The position numbers and the translations under genes are program-made. Positions 28,673-36,683 of a DNA stretch of 37,483 nt are shown piece by piece. Origin of the DNA: Patescibacteria group bacterium (GTDB lineage: Bacteria; Patescibacteriota; Minisyncoccia; HO2-45-28); the NCBI GenBank assembly GCA_022563755.1, contig JADFMT010000006.1:1-37483 (forward strand), read 5' to 3'. The notes beneath the pieces were generated by a model. It ran no database searches. It was not told the origin of the DNA and was given only the letters and a program-made list of their open reading frames with translations. Within the stretch, counting starts at the first letter, position 1. The number at the start of each line of letters is the position of its first letter.

Positions 28673-29017
28673 TTATTCTGGTAATTTTACCATGATAGTC
28701 CGGAGTTCTACTATCTGGCGCCCAAATCGGCCATCTGCCTTTAGCTCAATCATATTCAAACCCGGTGCTAAAATCAACCGCTCTTCAAAAAATCCATTTT
28801 CGTCTGTATAAATCGGGCGTCCGTTCAACTCAAGCCGGGTTGCTCGAAAACCCTCCCCTACAACGAGCACGTGGGTATTGGATAAAAATTCGCCCTCAGC
28901 GGGTGAGGTAATCGTAATTTGTGGGCCCTGCAAAATATATTGCATCCGCACCCCAAAATACACTAAAAAAACAAGAAAAAGTAGAGCGAAAATGCTATTC
29001 ATTGCAAGCCTTGTCAT
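28673..29017 (-). CDS. Single-TM protein with an Ig-like/glucodextranase-B-like extracytoplasmic domain
   Basis: N-terminal TM; ITITSPAEGEFLSNTHVLVVGEGFRATRLELNGRPIYTDENGFFEERLILAPGLNMIELKA. Confidence 0.65.
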   Translation of the reverse strand: MTRLAMNSIFALLFLVFLVYFGVRMQYILQGPQITITSPAEGEFLSNTHVLVVGEGFRATRLELNGRPIYTDENGFFEERLILAPGLNMIELKADGRFGRQIVELRTIMVKLPE

Positions 29018-29028
29018 ATGAGATTCTC

Positions 29029-31167
29029 TTAAGTTTCTAAGTTATCCTTTGGTTTTACTAAAACCTCTCGCGGTTTTGAACCGTCTGCCGGACCCACAAC
29101 GCCTCTAGATTCTAAAAAATCCAGAAGCCGTGCTGCCCGGGCGTAGCCAATGCGAAGCCTTCTCTGCAGATAAGACGCAGAGGCTTTGCCTGCTTGAATA
29201 ATAATTTCTTCAGCCTGGGGATAGAGCTGGTCGTCATCATCTTCTGAGGAAGACGGGCCAAAAAGAGAGGCGTCTACTCCCTCGGGCTCTAAACGTATGC
29301 TTTCAATCTCATGAGAGGCATATTTTTCTTCCAGATATTGAACTACTTTGCGTACTTCAGATTCAGAAACAAAAGCACCCTGAATACGACGAGGTTTGTC
29401 AGTGTCCCCTGCCAAATAAAGCATATCCCCGTTCCCCAAGAGCTTCTCCGAACCAGCCATATCCAAAATGGTTCGCGAATCCACTTGTGAGGCGACTTGA
29501 AATGCCATACGGCTCGTAATATTCGCTTTAATGAGACCCGTAATGACCTCAACGGACGGACGCTGGGTTGAGACGATCAAATGAATACCCACGGCTCGCG
29601 ACATCTGAGCGAGTCTCACGACCGTTGCTTCCATCTCACGCGGATAGGCTGACATGATATCTGCCAACTCATCAATAATAATTACAATGTAGGGCATGGG
29701 ATTTTCGCGCGCCTCTCGGGAGGATTGATACGAATTGATATCCCGCGCCCGAGCACTCGCAATCAATTCATACCGCCGTTCCATCTCGCCTACGGCCCAC
29801 TTAAGCGCCAGAATCGCTTTTTTCGGATCGGTGATTACCGGCGTTAGCATATGCGGAATGCCTGAATAGGCGGTCAGCTCCACCCGTTTGGGATCGATCA
29901 TCAAAAAACGAAGGCGTTCAGGCGGGTTACGATACAAAAGACTCATCATCATTGCATGAATCGCAACGGACTTCCCAGAGCCCGTAGATCCCGCAACCAA
30001 GAGATGCGGCATTTTCTCTAAAGAAGTGTAGACTGTTTTGCCCGACACATCGCGACCAAAACCTAACACTAAAGGCATGTTTGAGTTTTTAAACTCTTCT
30101 GCTGCCAAAACACTTCTCATGCCCACCAGGGCAATACTGCGATTAGGGATCTCAATGCCAACCAATGATTTACCCGGAATCGGAGCCTCAATTCGAATCG
30201 GATGAACCGCGAGCGTTAAGGCAAGGTCATTGTGGAGTGCAAGGATACGCGCTAGTTTAACGCCTTCTGCGGGACGCAAAGTGTACTGGGTAATCGAGGG
30301 GCCAATGCTCACCTCTCCCATCTCAACGGTAACTCCAAAATTCTGAAGGGTACGCTTGATAATATTTGCGTTTGCTTTTATGTCTCCGGAGTTGGGCTTC
30401 CCTTTATCATCTTCTAAAAGATCAAGCGGCGGAGGAACAAATGCCTTAGAAACCGCAGATGTGCCCTGTATTCTTTTTTGTTGCATAAAGAAAGGAGATT
30501 TTTCCTCAGGAGAATTTTCTTCTCTTGTCTCTTCTCTACGTTCATCCCCCAAATCTTCAACCTCTCCCTCTTTAGATTCCTCTCTTACTGTCTCTTCGGT
30601 TTTGCTGGTTCCCTCAAGAACTGATACTTGGACAGAGGTTTCTGGCGTCTCTTCTTTTTTTCTAAAAACGAGGTGCGGCTTTAACGAAATATTGAGCATT
30701 AAAAGAATCGAGATCACAAAAAGGGTCATTAAGATAACAAGGCTTGCCCAAAAATCAAAATAGGTTAGCAAGGGGGATGCGAGCTGTGATCCTACGTATC
30801 CTGCCGCCTTCTCTCCTAAAACGGTCTCAAAGAGCGCAAGTGAGGATACAAGCATAAGCATCCCGCCGCCTATGATGGTAACCATTAGACGTCTTCGAAA
30901 GGAAAGGAGGAACGAGACGCCGGCTAAGAAAAAAACAAGGGGAGCCAAAAAAAAGGCCGCTCCAAATAAGAAATCGAATACCCCGTAAAGCTGCTCGCCC
31001 ACCTGGCCCGCTTTTCCAAATGCGGCAAGCACTAATAACAAAGCAAAACCAAACGAAAAAATCGCAAGAATCGAGTGCTTGGTCCCATGCCCCAAATCCT
31101 CAAGCCAACCCATTTTTTCTTCTTTTTCCTTATCTTTTTTCGAAGGACGCCCTCGCTTCTTTGCCAT
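29029..31167 (-). CDS. ftsK: DNA translocase FtsK/SpoIIIE
   Basis: N-terminal TM helices, GSTGSGKSVAIHAM Walker A, FLMIDPKRVELTAY, VIIIDELADIM, STQRPSVEVITGLIKANI, gamma wHTH; start at MAKKRGRPSKK. Confidence 0.95.
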   Translation of the reverse strand: MAKKRGRPSKKDKEKEEKMGWLEDLGHGTKHSILAIFSFGFALLLVLAAFGKAGQVGEQLYGVFDFLFGAAFFLAPLVFFLAGVSFLLSFRRRLMVTIIGGGMLMLVSSLALFETVLGEKAAGYVGSQLASPLLTYFDFWASLVILMTLFVISILLMLNISLKPHLVFRKKEETPETSVQVSVLEGTSKTEETVREESKEGEVEDLGDERREETREENSPEEKSPFFMQQKRIQGTSAVSKAFVPPPLDLLEDDKGKPNSGDIKANANIIKRTLQNFGVTVEMGEVSIGPSITQYTLRPAEGVKLARILALHNDLALTLAVHPIRIEAPIPGKSLVGIEIPNRSIALVGMRSVLAAEEFKNSNMPLVLGFGRDVSGKTVYTSLEKMPHLLVAGSTGSGKSVAIHAMMMSLLYRNPPERLRFLMIDPKRVELTAYSGIPHMLTPVITDPKKAILALKWAVGEMERRYELIASARARDINSYQSSREARENPMPYIVIIIDELADIMSAYPREMEATVVRLAQMSRAVGIHLIVSTQRPSVEVITGLIKANITSRMAFQVASQVDSRTILDMAGSEKLLGNGDMLYLAGDTDKPRRIQGAFVSESEVRKVVQYLEEKYASHEIESIRLEPEGVDASLFGPSSSEDDDDQLYPQAEEIIIQAGKASASYLQRRLRIGYARAARLLDFLESRGVVGPADGSKPREVLVKPKDNLET

Positions 31168-31200
31168 ATTGCCCATTATACAAACTTTAATAAAAAGAAA

Positions 31201-31231
31201 AAGCCGCCCCGCTTCACAAACGAGACGGCTT
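31201..31231 (-). terminator. Rho-independent terminator of the protease cassette
   Basis: Minus strand aagccgtctcg-tttgtgaag-cggggcggctt (two G-U pairs) followed by tttctttttatt. Confidence 0.8.
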
Positions 31232-31255
31232 ATTAAATGCTTATCGAGTCTTTTT

Positions 31256-31834
31256 TTATTCACGGAATCCTTTCACGACAAATTGTCTGGAAACCGTAAT
31301 TGGTTTATTGCCCTTACCTGGTGTGATAAACGTTATTTTAATCCGGTTGTTGTTTTCCTCGACTGAAATCACCTTAACGAATACCACGTCGTCCTTTGGC
31401 TCATATTCGTAAATCGGGCCGTCAGAAAAAGCAATATAATTACGAAAATCTGTAGGAGTTATTCCTATCTTCCCTTTTTTAAGGATACGCCAAGCATACA
31501 CAACGATCTGACCATCTCCCAGCAAAGTGTAGGTTACGGCAATCTCGGCTAACTCGCCAGGAAGTTTCCAGGATTTCCAATCTCCCCAATGGATAATCCA
31601 TATCTTAACAAAACCATCGTTGCTTTTCTTATCATTAAAAAGCGTGGTAAGTTCTTCGTCTCGACTCTGCTTCAATTGAGAAATATCGGGCCGCTTGTCT
31701 GACATCACTGTATATGGTACGCCGGATTTCTTGGCGAGAACTTCTGGGATGTTATGGACCAGCGTAGCGGTCATAAAAACGAGCACACTTGCCAACAAAA
31801 TGGGCATAAACAGGATTTTATTGAGTGTTTTCAT
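31256..31834 (-). CDS. Hypothetical exported/membrane-anchored protein
   Basis: 192 aa, N-terminal signal/anchor, SD-like aaggag upstream, last gene of three-gene unit. Confidence 0.65.
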   Translation of the reverse strand: MKTLNKILFMPILLASVLVFMTATLVHNIPEVLAKKSGVPYTVMSDKRPDISQLKQSRDEELTTLFNDKKSNDGFVKIWIIHWGDWKSWKLPGELAEIAVTYTLLGDGQIVVYAWRILKKGKIGITPTDFRNYIAFSDGPIYEYEPKDDVVFVKVISVEENNNRIKITFITPGKGNKPITVSRQFVVKGFRE

Positions 31835-32225
31835 TTTTTACTCCTTCCCGTCTCTGAATGATTGAATTTACGAAACCCCTAAGCTCTTCGAGCTTGAGAT
31901 CGTCCCTTTGAACGTAGTCCTCGCATACGGTACCGTTTTTAATAAAGCAAGTGGAAACCCATATGCCAACAATGATTCTATTGGAGTCATCCCAACGAAA
32001 TCGCGCCTCAACAATAATGTTATGATCCCATCCGATAAGATGGTAGGCATGAATAAATTCTTTGCCGTTCTCCTGCCGAGCGGCAACAAATTCAATCTTC
32101 GTACTGGTGCCCGGAACAATGTAAAGATCTTTCCAGAGAACGTAATGATCCTTGGAGTCGCTTCCGGACGGAAGCGTAAATCCGGACAGAATGAGTACGG
32201 AAATGACTAAAACAAGAAATCTCAT
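31818..32225 (-). CDS. Hypothetical secreted protein
   Basis: 135 aa, signal peptide MRFLVLVISVLILSGFTLPSG, SD-like ggag upstream. Confidence 0.65.
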   Translation of the reverse strand: MRFLVLVISVLILSGFTLPSGSDSKDHYVLWKDLYIVPGTSTKIEFVAARQENGKEFIHAYHLIGWDHNIIVEARFRWDDSNRIIVGIWVSTCFIKNGTVCEDYVQRDDLKLEELRGFVNSIIQRREGVKNENTQ

Positions 32226-33154
32226 TTTCTGTCTCCTCTCGCTGGTTTTTTGGTTTTTTTCTCAGCTTTAATCAACTCATCAAGCTTGGCAATAATCGCT
32301 TCGATTTTTGTTGCGCCCCCCATGAAACCAAACGAAGCGCCTTTGTATGCAGAAGAATAAAAAACCAATACGCCAACGATTTTAAAAGCATTAACCTTGT
32401 ATTCCAGAATCATTGAGCCTGACAAACCTTTGCCCGAGAGGCCGTAGTAACTAAATGTATTTTTATTTACAGCTTCTGAAAGCACGTAGGGCCTGTTAAC
32501 GGGTTCGAGAAATCGAATCGGAATCGTCGTATTATTCTGGTAGTCTGCCGCAATACTCGTCGCCCAAAGAAGATCGCCAACTTTTAAGTTCTTCGTTGAG
32601 CCAAGTTCAAATGCGTGTGAGACGAATTTTTTCTCATCGTCCGGCGAAAGACGCAACACCGCAAAGTCTGATTTCTTTAAAGCCTCCTCCCGTTTCCTGA
32701 TATCATAGGATTCATAGAAAATAAATTCTAGTCGGTGCGTTTTACCGCGCACACGCCACTTCACAAAGAGTGTTTCTTTATGGCCAGGATTATAGGTAAT
32801 CATTCCCGGTGGCACTTTCAGGTACTTCGCAAGCTTCTTCTTTCTTGCTTTAATAGTTCTCTGATTCGGTTCAAACAAATGCCCCGCAGAGAGAACAAAT
32901 ATCCTTTCTTTGTAAATAACTACTCCCGCCCTTCCACTTGTTCTGTAAGAATCCCGATAAATTCTAGGGGGGTCGCCTGCGATTCTGAAGAAACCGCTGT
33001 GTTTGACGTAAACGACACCAACATTGTTACGAATTTTGGCATATTCTCGTGCAAAGTTTTCATCGGTTATCAAAGAATGGGTACTCTGATATTGGACGCA
33101 GCCAGAAAGCATAAAAGCTGCTACGACCAGAAAAGCACAGATTGTTCGCAACAT
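32222..33154 (-). CDS. Trypsin-like (S1-fold) serine protease lipoprotein
   Basis: Lipobox MLSGC; candidate triad FVLSAGHLF (His), KKSDFAVLRL (Asp), GLSGKGLSGSMI (Ser); SD aggagg 7 nt upstream of ATG. Confidence 0.7.
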   Translation of the reverse strand: MLRTICAFLVVAAFMLSGCVQYQSTHSLITDENFAREYAKIRNNVGVVYVKHSGFFRIAGDPPRIYRDSYRTSGRAGVVIYKERIFVLSAGHLFEPNQRTIKARKKKLAKYLKVPPGMITYNPGHKETLFVKWRVRGKTHRLEFIFYESYDIRKREEALKKSDFAVLRLSPDDEKKFVSHAFELGSTKNLKVGDLLWATSIAADYQNNTTIPIRFLEPVNRPYVLSEAVNKNTFSYYGLSGKGLSGSMILEYKVNAFKIVGVLVFYSSAYKGASFGFMGGATKIEAIIAKLDELIKAEKKTKKPARGDRK

Positions 33155-33206
33155 TGCTCAACCTCCTGGATTTTTGTTTTCAAGGAGTGAATTCTCTACT
33201 AAAAAT

Positions 33207-33313
33207 CCCAGAAAAAAAGGATACCGAACTCTATCCTTAGGAATAGAGTCGGCACCGTAGCATATAAGAAAGTCTTAGTGTGCTCGGTTTGCCCTTTTCT
33301 TTCTGGGTTTTTT
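33207..33313. ncRNA. Candidate structured RNA: three-way junction closed by an outer stem with flanking T-tracts
   Basis: Outer arms 33207-33220 / 33292-33307; inner hairpins 33224-33252 and 33254-33288; T6 after the outer stem on + and ATTTTT on -. Confidence 0.55.
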
Positions 33314-33345
33314 ATATTAAGTCAGAGAATGTTAAATCTAATTCA

Positions 33346-33373
33346 ACCATAATCCCCTCTGGGACGATGTCAA
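33346..33373 (-). promoter_or_regulatory. Candidate promoter for the protease cassette leader
   Basis: Minus strand TTGACA-N16-TATGGT, start about 185 nt upstream of the protease ATG; -35 lies inside the 14-bp palindrome tgtcaacgttgaca (33368-33381). Confidence 0.5.
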
Positions 33374-33511
33374 CGTTGACAACAGTGCTAAAAGTTATCG
33401 TAATAAAACTATAAGCCGAGCAGCTAAACCGGGATATTTTCAAGATCGCGGGACAATTCAAAATCTTCCTCCAGAAGATCAGGATTTAGAAGTCCTTCTG
33501 TATCATTATCC

Positions 33512-35617
33512 CTAGGATTGTCGGCCTTCTTTGATGGATTCGGCAACATTGGCAGGGACAAATTCATAATGAGAAAATTCCATAGTATAAGTTGCGCGTC
33601 CCTCGGTCATGGAACGAAGATTCGTTACATATCCAAACATCTCAGCTAAAGGAACCTTTGCCTTGATGACTTTCATCGTATAGCGATCCTCCATCTCCTC
33701 AATCCGACCGCGCTTTGAGGAAAGGTCGCCCGTCACATCACCCAAAAAATTCTCCGGGGTTACAACTTCGATGGACATAATGGGCTCAAGCAAAACCGGC
33801 TTTGAGCGCCTCACCGCCTCCCGCAAAGCCATAGAGCCTGCAATTTTAAACGCCGCCTCAGAAGAATCTACCTCGTGGTACGAACCATCGTACAAGGTAA
33901 CTTGCACATCAACCAACGGAAATCCTGCGACAATTCCCCTATCCAAGGCTTCTTTAACACCTTTCTCTACGGCCGGAATAAATTCTTGAGGGATCACGCC
34001 GCCCTTAATTTTTTTAACAAACTCAAACCCCTTTCCCCGTTCTCTCGCCTCAACCCTGAGCCGCACATGACCGTACTGACCCCGACCGCCAGATTGCCGG
34101 ATATATTTTCCTTCGGCTTCAGCCTTCCCTTGAATAGTTTCTTTATAAGCTACTTGAGGGCGACCGACCTCGACTCCTACCTTAAACTCACGACGCATCC
34201 GATCCACAAGAACTTCCAAGTGTAACTCGCCCATGCCCGAGATAATCATCTCGAGCGTTTCTGGGTCGGATTTAATTCGGAAGGTGGGATCTTCCTCAGA
34301 AAGACGCTTCAGAGCCAAGCTCATACGCTCCTGATCTGCCCTGGTTTTGGGTTCAATACGCACTGAAACCACGGGGTTTGGCGCCTCAATTTTCTCAAGT
34401 AAAATCGGGTGTTCGGGATCAGATAACGTGTCGCCTGTACGGGTATTTTTAAGGCCAATAAGAGCGCCTATGCCGCCGGCGTAGACTTCCTTTATCTCTT
34501 CGCGGTGATTGGCGTGCATCTGCAAAATTCGACCCACACGTTCTTTCTCGCCGGTTGTAACATTCAAAACGTACGACCCTGCTTTCAACGTTCCTGAATA
34601 AACCCGAAAATACGTAAGCTGCCCCACAAAGGGATCGGTCTGCAGCTTAAATGCAAGCGCTGCAAAGGGCGCGTCATCTTTTTGCTCGCGCGTAATTTTT
34701 TCTCCCGTTTTTGGTTCTCTCCCCTCAACTGCAGGCAGATCAATGGGCGAAGGCAAATAATCAATAATTGCATCCAACAGTAACTGCACGCCTTTGTTTT
34801 TAAGAGCCGAGCCGCACAATACCGGTACCACCAGGTAGCCAATGGCTCCTTTACGAAGCGCTTCTTTAATTTCTGGGAGTTCTAATTTTTGTCCGTCTAA
34901 ATATTTTTCAAGAAGACGGTCATCAAGTTCTGCAATCTTCTCAAGGCTTACCGCGCGATATTTTTGGACGCTTTCCTCAAGGTTTTCCGGAATTTCTTCT
35001 TCGCGAACTATTTCCCCATGCTCACCTTCAAAGTAGTAAGCTTTCTCGGAAAGTATATCAATAACACCCTTGAAATCTGCCTCAAGTCCGATCGGAATCG
35101 TAAGTACCACCACATTTGGCGTTAAACGCTCTTTGATTGATTCCAGACTCTTTTCAAAAGAAGCCCCAATGCGATCGAGTTTATTAATAAAACAGATTCT
35201 AGGAACATGGTATTTATCTGCTTGGCGCCAAACAGTCTCGGATTGCGGCTCTACACCGGCAACACCGTCAAATATCACAACACCGCCATCGAGAACGCGA
35301 AGAGAACGTTCTACCTCAATCGTAAAATCTACGTGTCCGGGGGTGTCGATAATATTGATACGATGTTTTTTTTCTGGATCGTCACCGGCGTACGTTGGGG
35401 TCCAAAAACAAGTGGTTGCGGCAGCGGTGATCGTAATGCCGCGTTCTCTTTCCTGCTCCATCCAATCCATAATGGCTTCCCCTGCATGCACCTCGCCGAT
35501 TTTGTGCGAGATACCTGTATAAAACAAAATCCGCTCGGTTACCGTGGTTTTCCCGGCGTCAATATGGGCAATAATTCCAATATCCCTTAATTTTTCTATA
35601 GGAAAGTCTCTGGGCAT
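33512..35617 (-). CDS. fusA: Elongation factor G
   Basis: [67 protein letters not shown]. Confidence 0.97.
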   Translation of the reverse strand: MPRDFPIEKLRDIGIIAHIDAGKTTVTERILFYTGISHKIGEVHAGEAIMDWMEQERERGITITAAATTCFWTPTYAGDDPEKKHRINIIDTPGHVDFTIEVERSLRVLDGGVVIFDGVAGVEPQSETVWRQADKYHVPRICFINKLDRIGASFEKSLESIKERLTPNVVVLTIPIGLEADFKGVIDILSEKAYYFEGEHGEIVREEEIPENLEESVQKYRAVSLEKIAELDDRLLEKYLDGQKLELPEIKEALRKGAIGYLVVPVLCGSALKNKGVQLLLDAIIDYLPSPIDLPAVEGREPKTGEKITREQKDDAPFAALAFKLQTDPFVGQLTYFRVYSGTLKAGSYVLNVTTGEKERVGRILQMHANHREEIKEVYAGGIGALIGLKNTRTGDTLSDPEHPILLEKIEAPNPVVSVRIEPKTRADQERMSLALKRLSEEDPTFRIKSDPETLEMIISGMGELHLEVLVDRMRREFKVGVEVGRPQVAYKETIQGKAEAEGKYIRQSGGRGQYGHVRLRVEARERGKGFEFVKKIKGGVIPQEFIPAVEKGVKEALDRGIVAGFPLVDVQVTLYDGSYHEVDSSEAAFKIAGSMALREAVRRSKPVLLEPIMSIEVVTPENFLGDVTGDLSSKRGRIEEMEDRYTMKVIKAKVPLAEMFGYVTNLRSMTEGRATYTMEFSHYEFVPANVAESIKEGRQS

Positions 35618-35626
35618 ATCATTTCC

Positions 35627-36094
35627 TCACCAGGAGAAGTGCGCAAAAGCGCGGTTTGCCTCAGCCATTTTGTGTGTATCTTCTTTTTTCTTCACCGTAG
35701 CTCCCTCATTTTTCGCTGCAAGCTGAAATTCTTCAGCTAATTTTTCTGCCATGGGTTTTCCTTTCTTTGCACGCGATACCTGAATCAGCCATCGAATAGA
35801 GAGGGTTAAACGTCTTTCCGGACTTACTTCACGCGGCACCTGATAAGTTGCGCCTCCAACTCTGCGGGACCGCACCTCTAAGGAGGGCGAGGTATTTTTG
35901 ATTGCTTCTTCCAAAATCGCAAGAGGCTCTTTTTTGGTTTTCTTGCTTGCGTCCTCGAGCGCAGCGTAGAAAATTTTACGCGCAGTATTTTTCTTACCGT
36001 CCTCCATTATCTGATTGATAAACTTTGCTGCTAAAATGGATCCGTAAAGAAAATCGGGTTCAATGATACGTTTTGGTATTTGAGCTCCTCTCAT
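35627..36094 (-). CDS. rpsG: 30S ribosomal protein S7
   Basis: FLYGSILAAKFINQIMEDGKKNTARKIFYAAL, RRVGGATYQVPREVSPERRLTLSIRWLI. Confidence 0.96.
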   Translation of the reverse strand: MRGAQIPKRIIEPDFLYGSILAAKFINQIMEDGKKNTARKIFYAALEDASKKTKKEPLAILEEAIKNTSPSLEVRSRRVGGATYQVPREVSPERRLTLSIRWLIQVSRAKKGKPMAEKLAEEFQLAAKNEGATVKKKEDTHKMAEANRAFAHFSW

Positions 36095-36097
36095 AAT

Positions 36098-36514
36098 TTA
36101 TGTTTCTTTGACCTTTTTCGCGCCGTACTTACTTCGCTTTTGCTTGCGGCCTTCAACTCCAGCGGTATCCAGCACTCCTCGCACGATATGGTACCGAACC
36201 CCAGGCAAGTCTTTGACCCGGCCGCCGCGAATGAGAACAATTGAATGTTCCTGCAAATTATGGCCTTCACCCGGAATATAAGCAGTCACTTCCATTCCGT
36301 TTGTTAGTCGAACCCGCGCCACTTTACGAAGGGCGGAATTTGGTTTTTTTGGGGTTACCGTGCTTACCTTCAAGCACACCCCGCGTTTAAAGGCAGAGGC
36401 ATACATACGCGGACGATTCTTGAGTACATTAAAACCGCGCCCAAGTGCAATGGCTTTTGATTTTTTTATTATGGGCCTGCGCCCATGCCTTACCAGTTGA
36501 TTAAATGTTGGCAT
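36098..36514 (-). CDS. rpsL: 30S ribosomal protein S12
   Basis: [61 protein letters not shown]. Confidence 0.97.
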   Translation of the reverse strand: MPTFNQLVRHGRRPIIKKSKAIALGRGFNVLKNRPRMYASAFKRGVCLKVSTVTPKKPNSALRKVARVRLTNGMEVTAYIPGEGHNLQEHSIVLIRGGRVKDLPGVRYHIVRGVLDTAGVEGRKQKRSKYGAKKVKET

Positions 36515-36523
36515 ACTCCGTTA

Positions 36524-36603
36524 GAACTTACGTTATTGTAGTTCATAAAACAAACTCTTTGGTTGCCCCGTATAAGTGGAAATCTCTAACGAGGCATAAA
36601 GAG
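36524..36603 (-). promoter_or_regulatory. Two hairpins in the rpsL leader (candidate attenuator or ribosomal-protein control site)
   Basis: Hairpin A 36555-36603 (ctcttt/aaagag and gcctcgt/acggggc); hairpin B 36524-36544; candidate promoter TTGCAA-N17-TACCAT at 36607-36635. Confidence 0.45.
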
Positions 36604-36683
36604 CTTATGGTAGACGATCTAGGCACATCTTGCAAGGGATTCAAAACGCTGTTGCCATTCTTATGATAAATGCCAACGCTTCT

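Noticed and set aside
33221-33290. 5S rRNA resemblance (CCGAACUC, CCGUAGC, UAGUGUG strings)
   Set aside because: Spacing and helices do not match 5S: CCGAACUC is fully paired in a local hairpin and the ~28 nt expected between helix I and this motif are missing.
33315-33350. 12-codon leader peptide MVELDLTFSDLI on the minus strand
   Set aside because: Its ATG overlaps the candidate -10 box, so it would not be transcribed from that promoter; no repeated regulatory codons.
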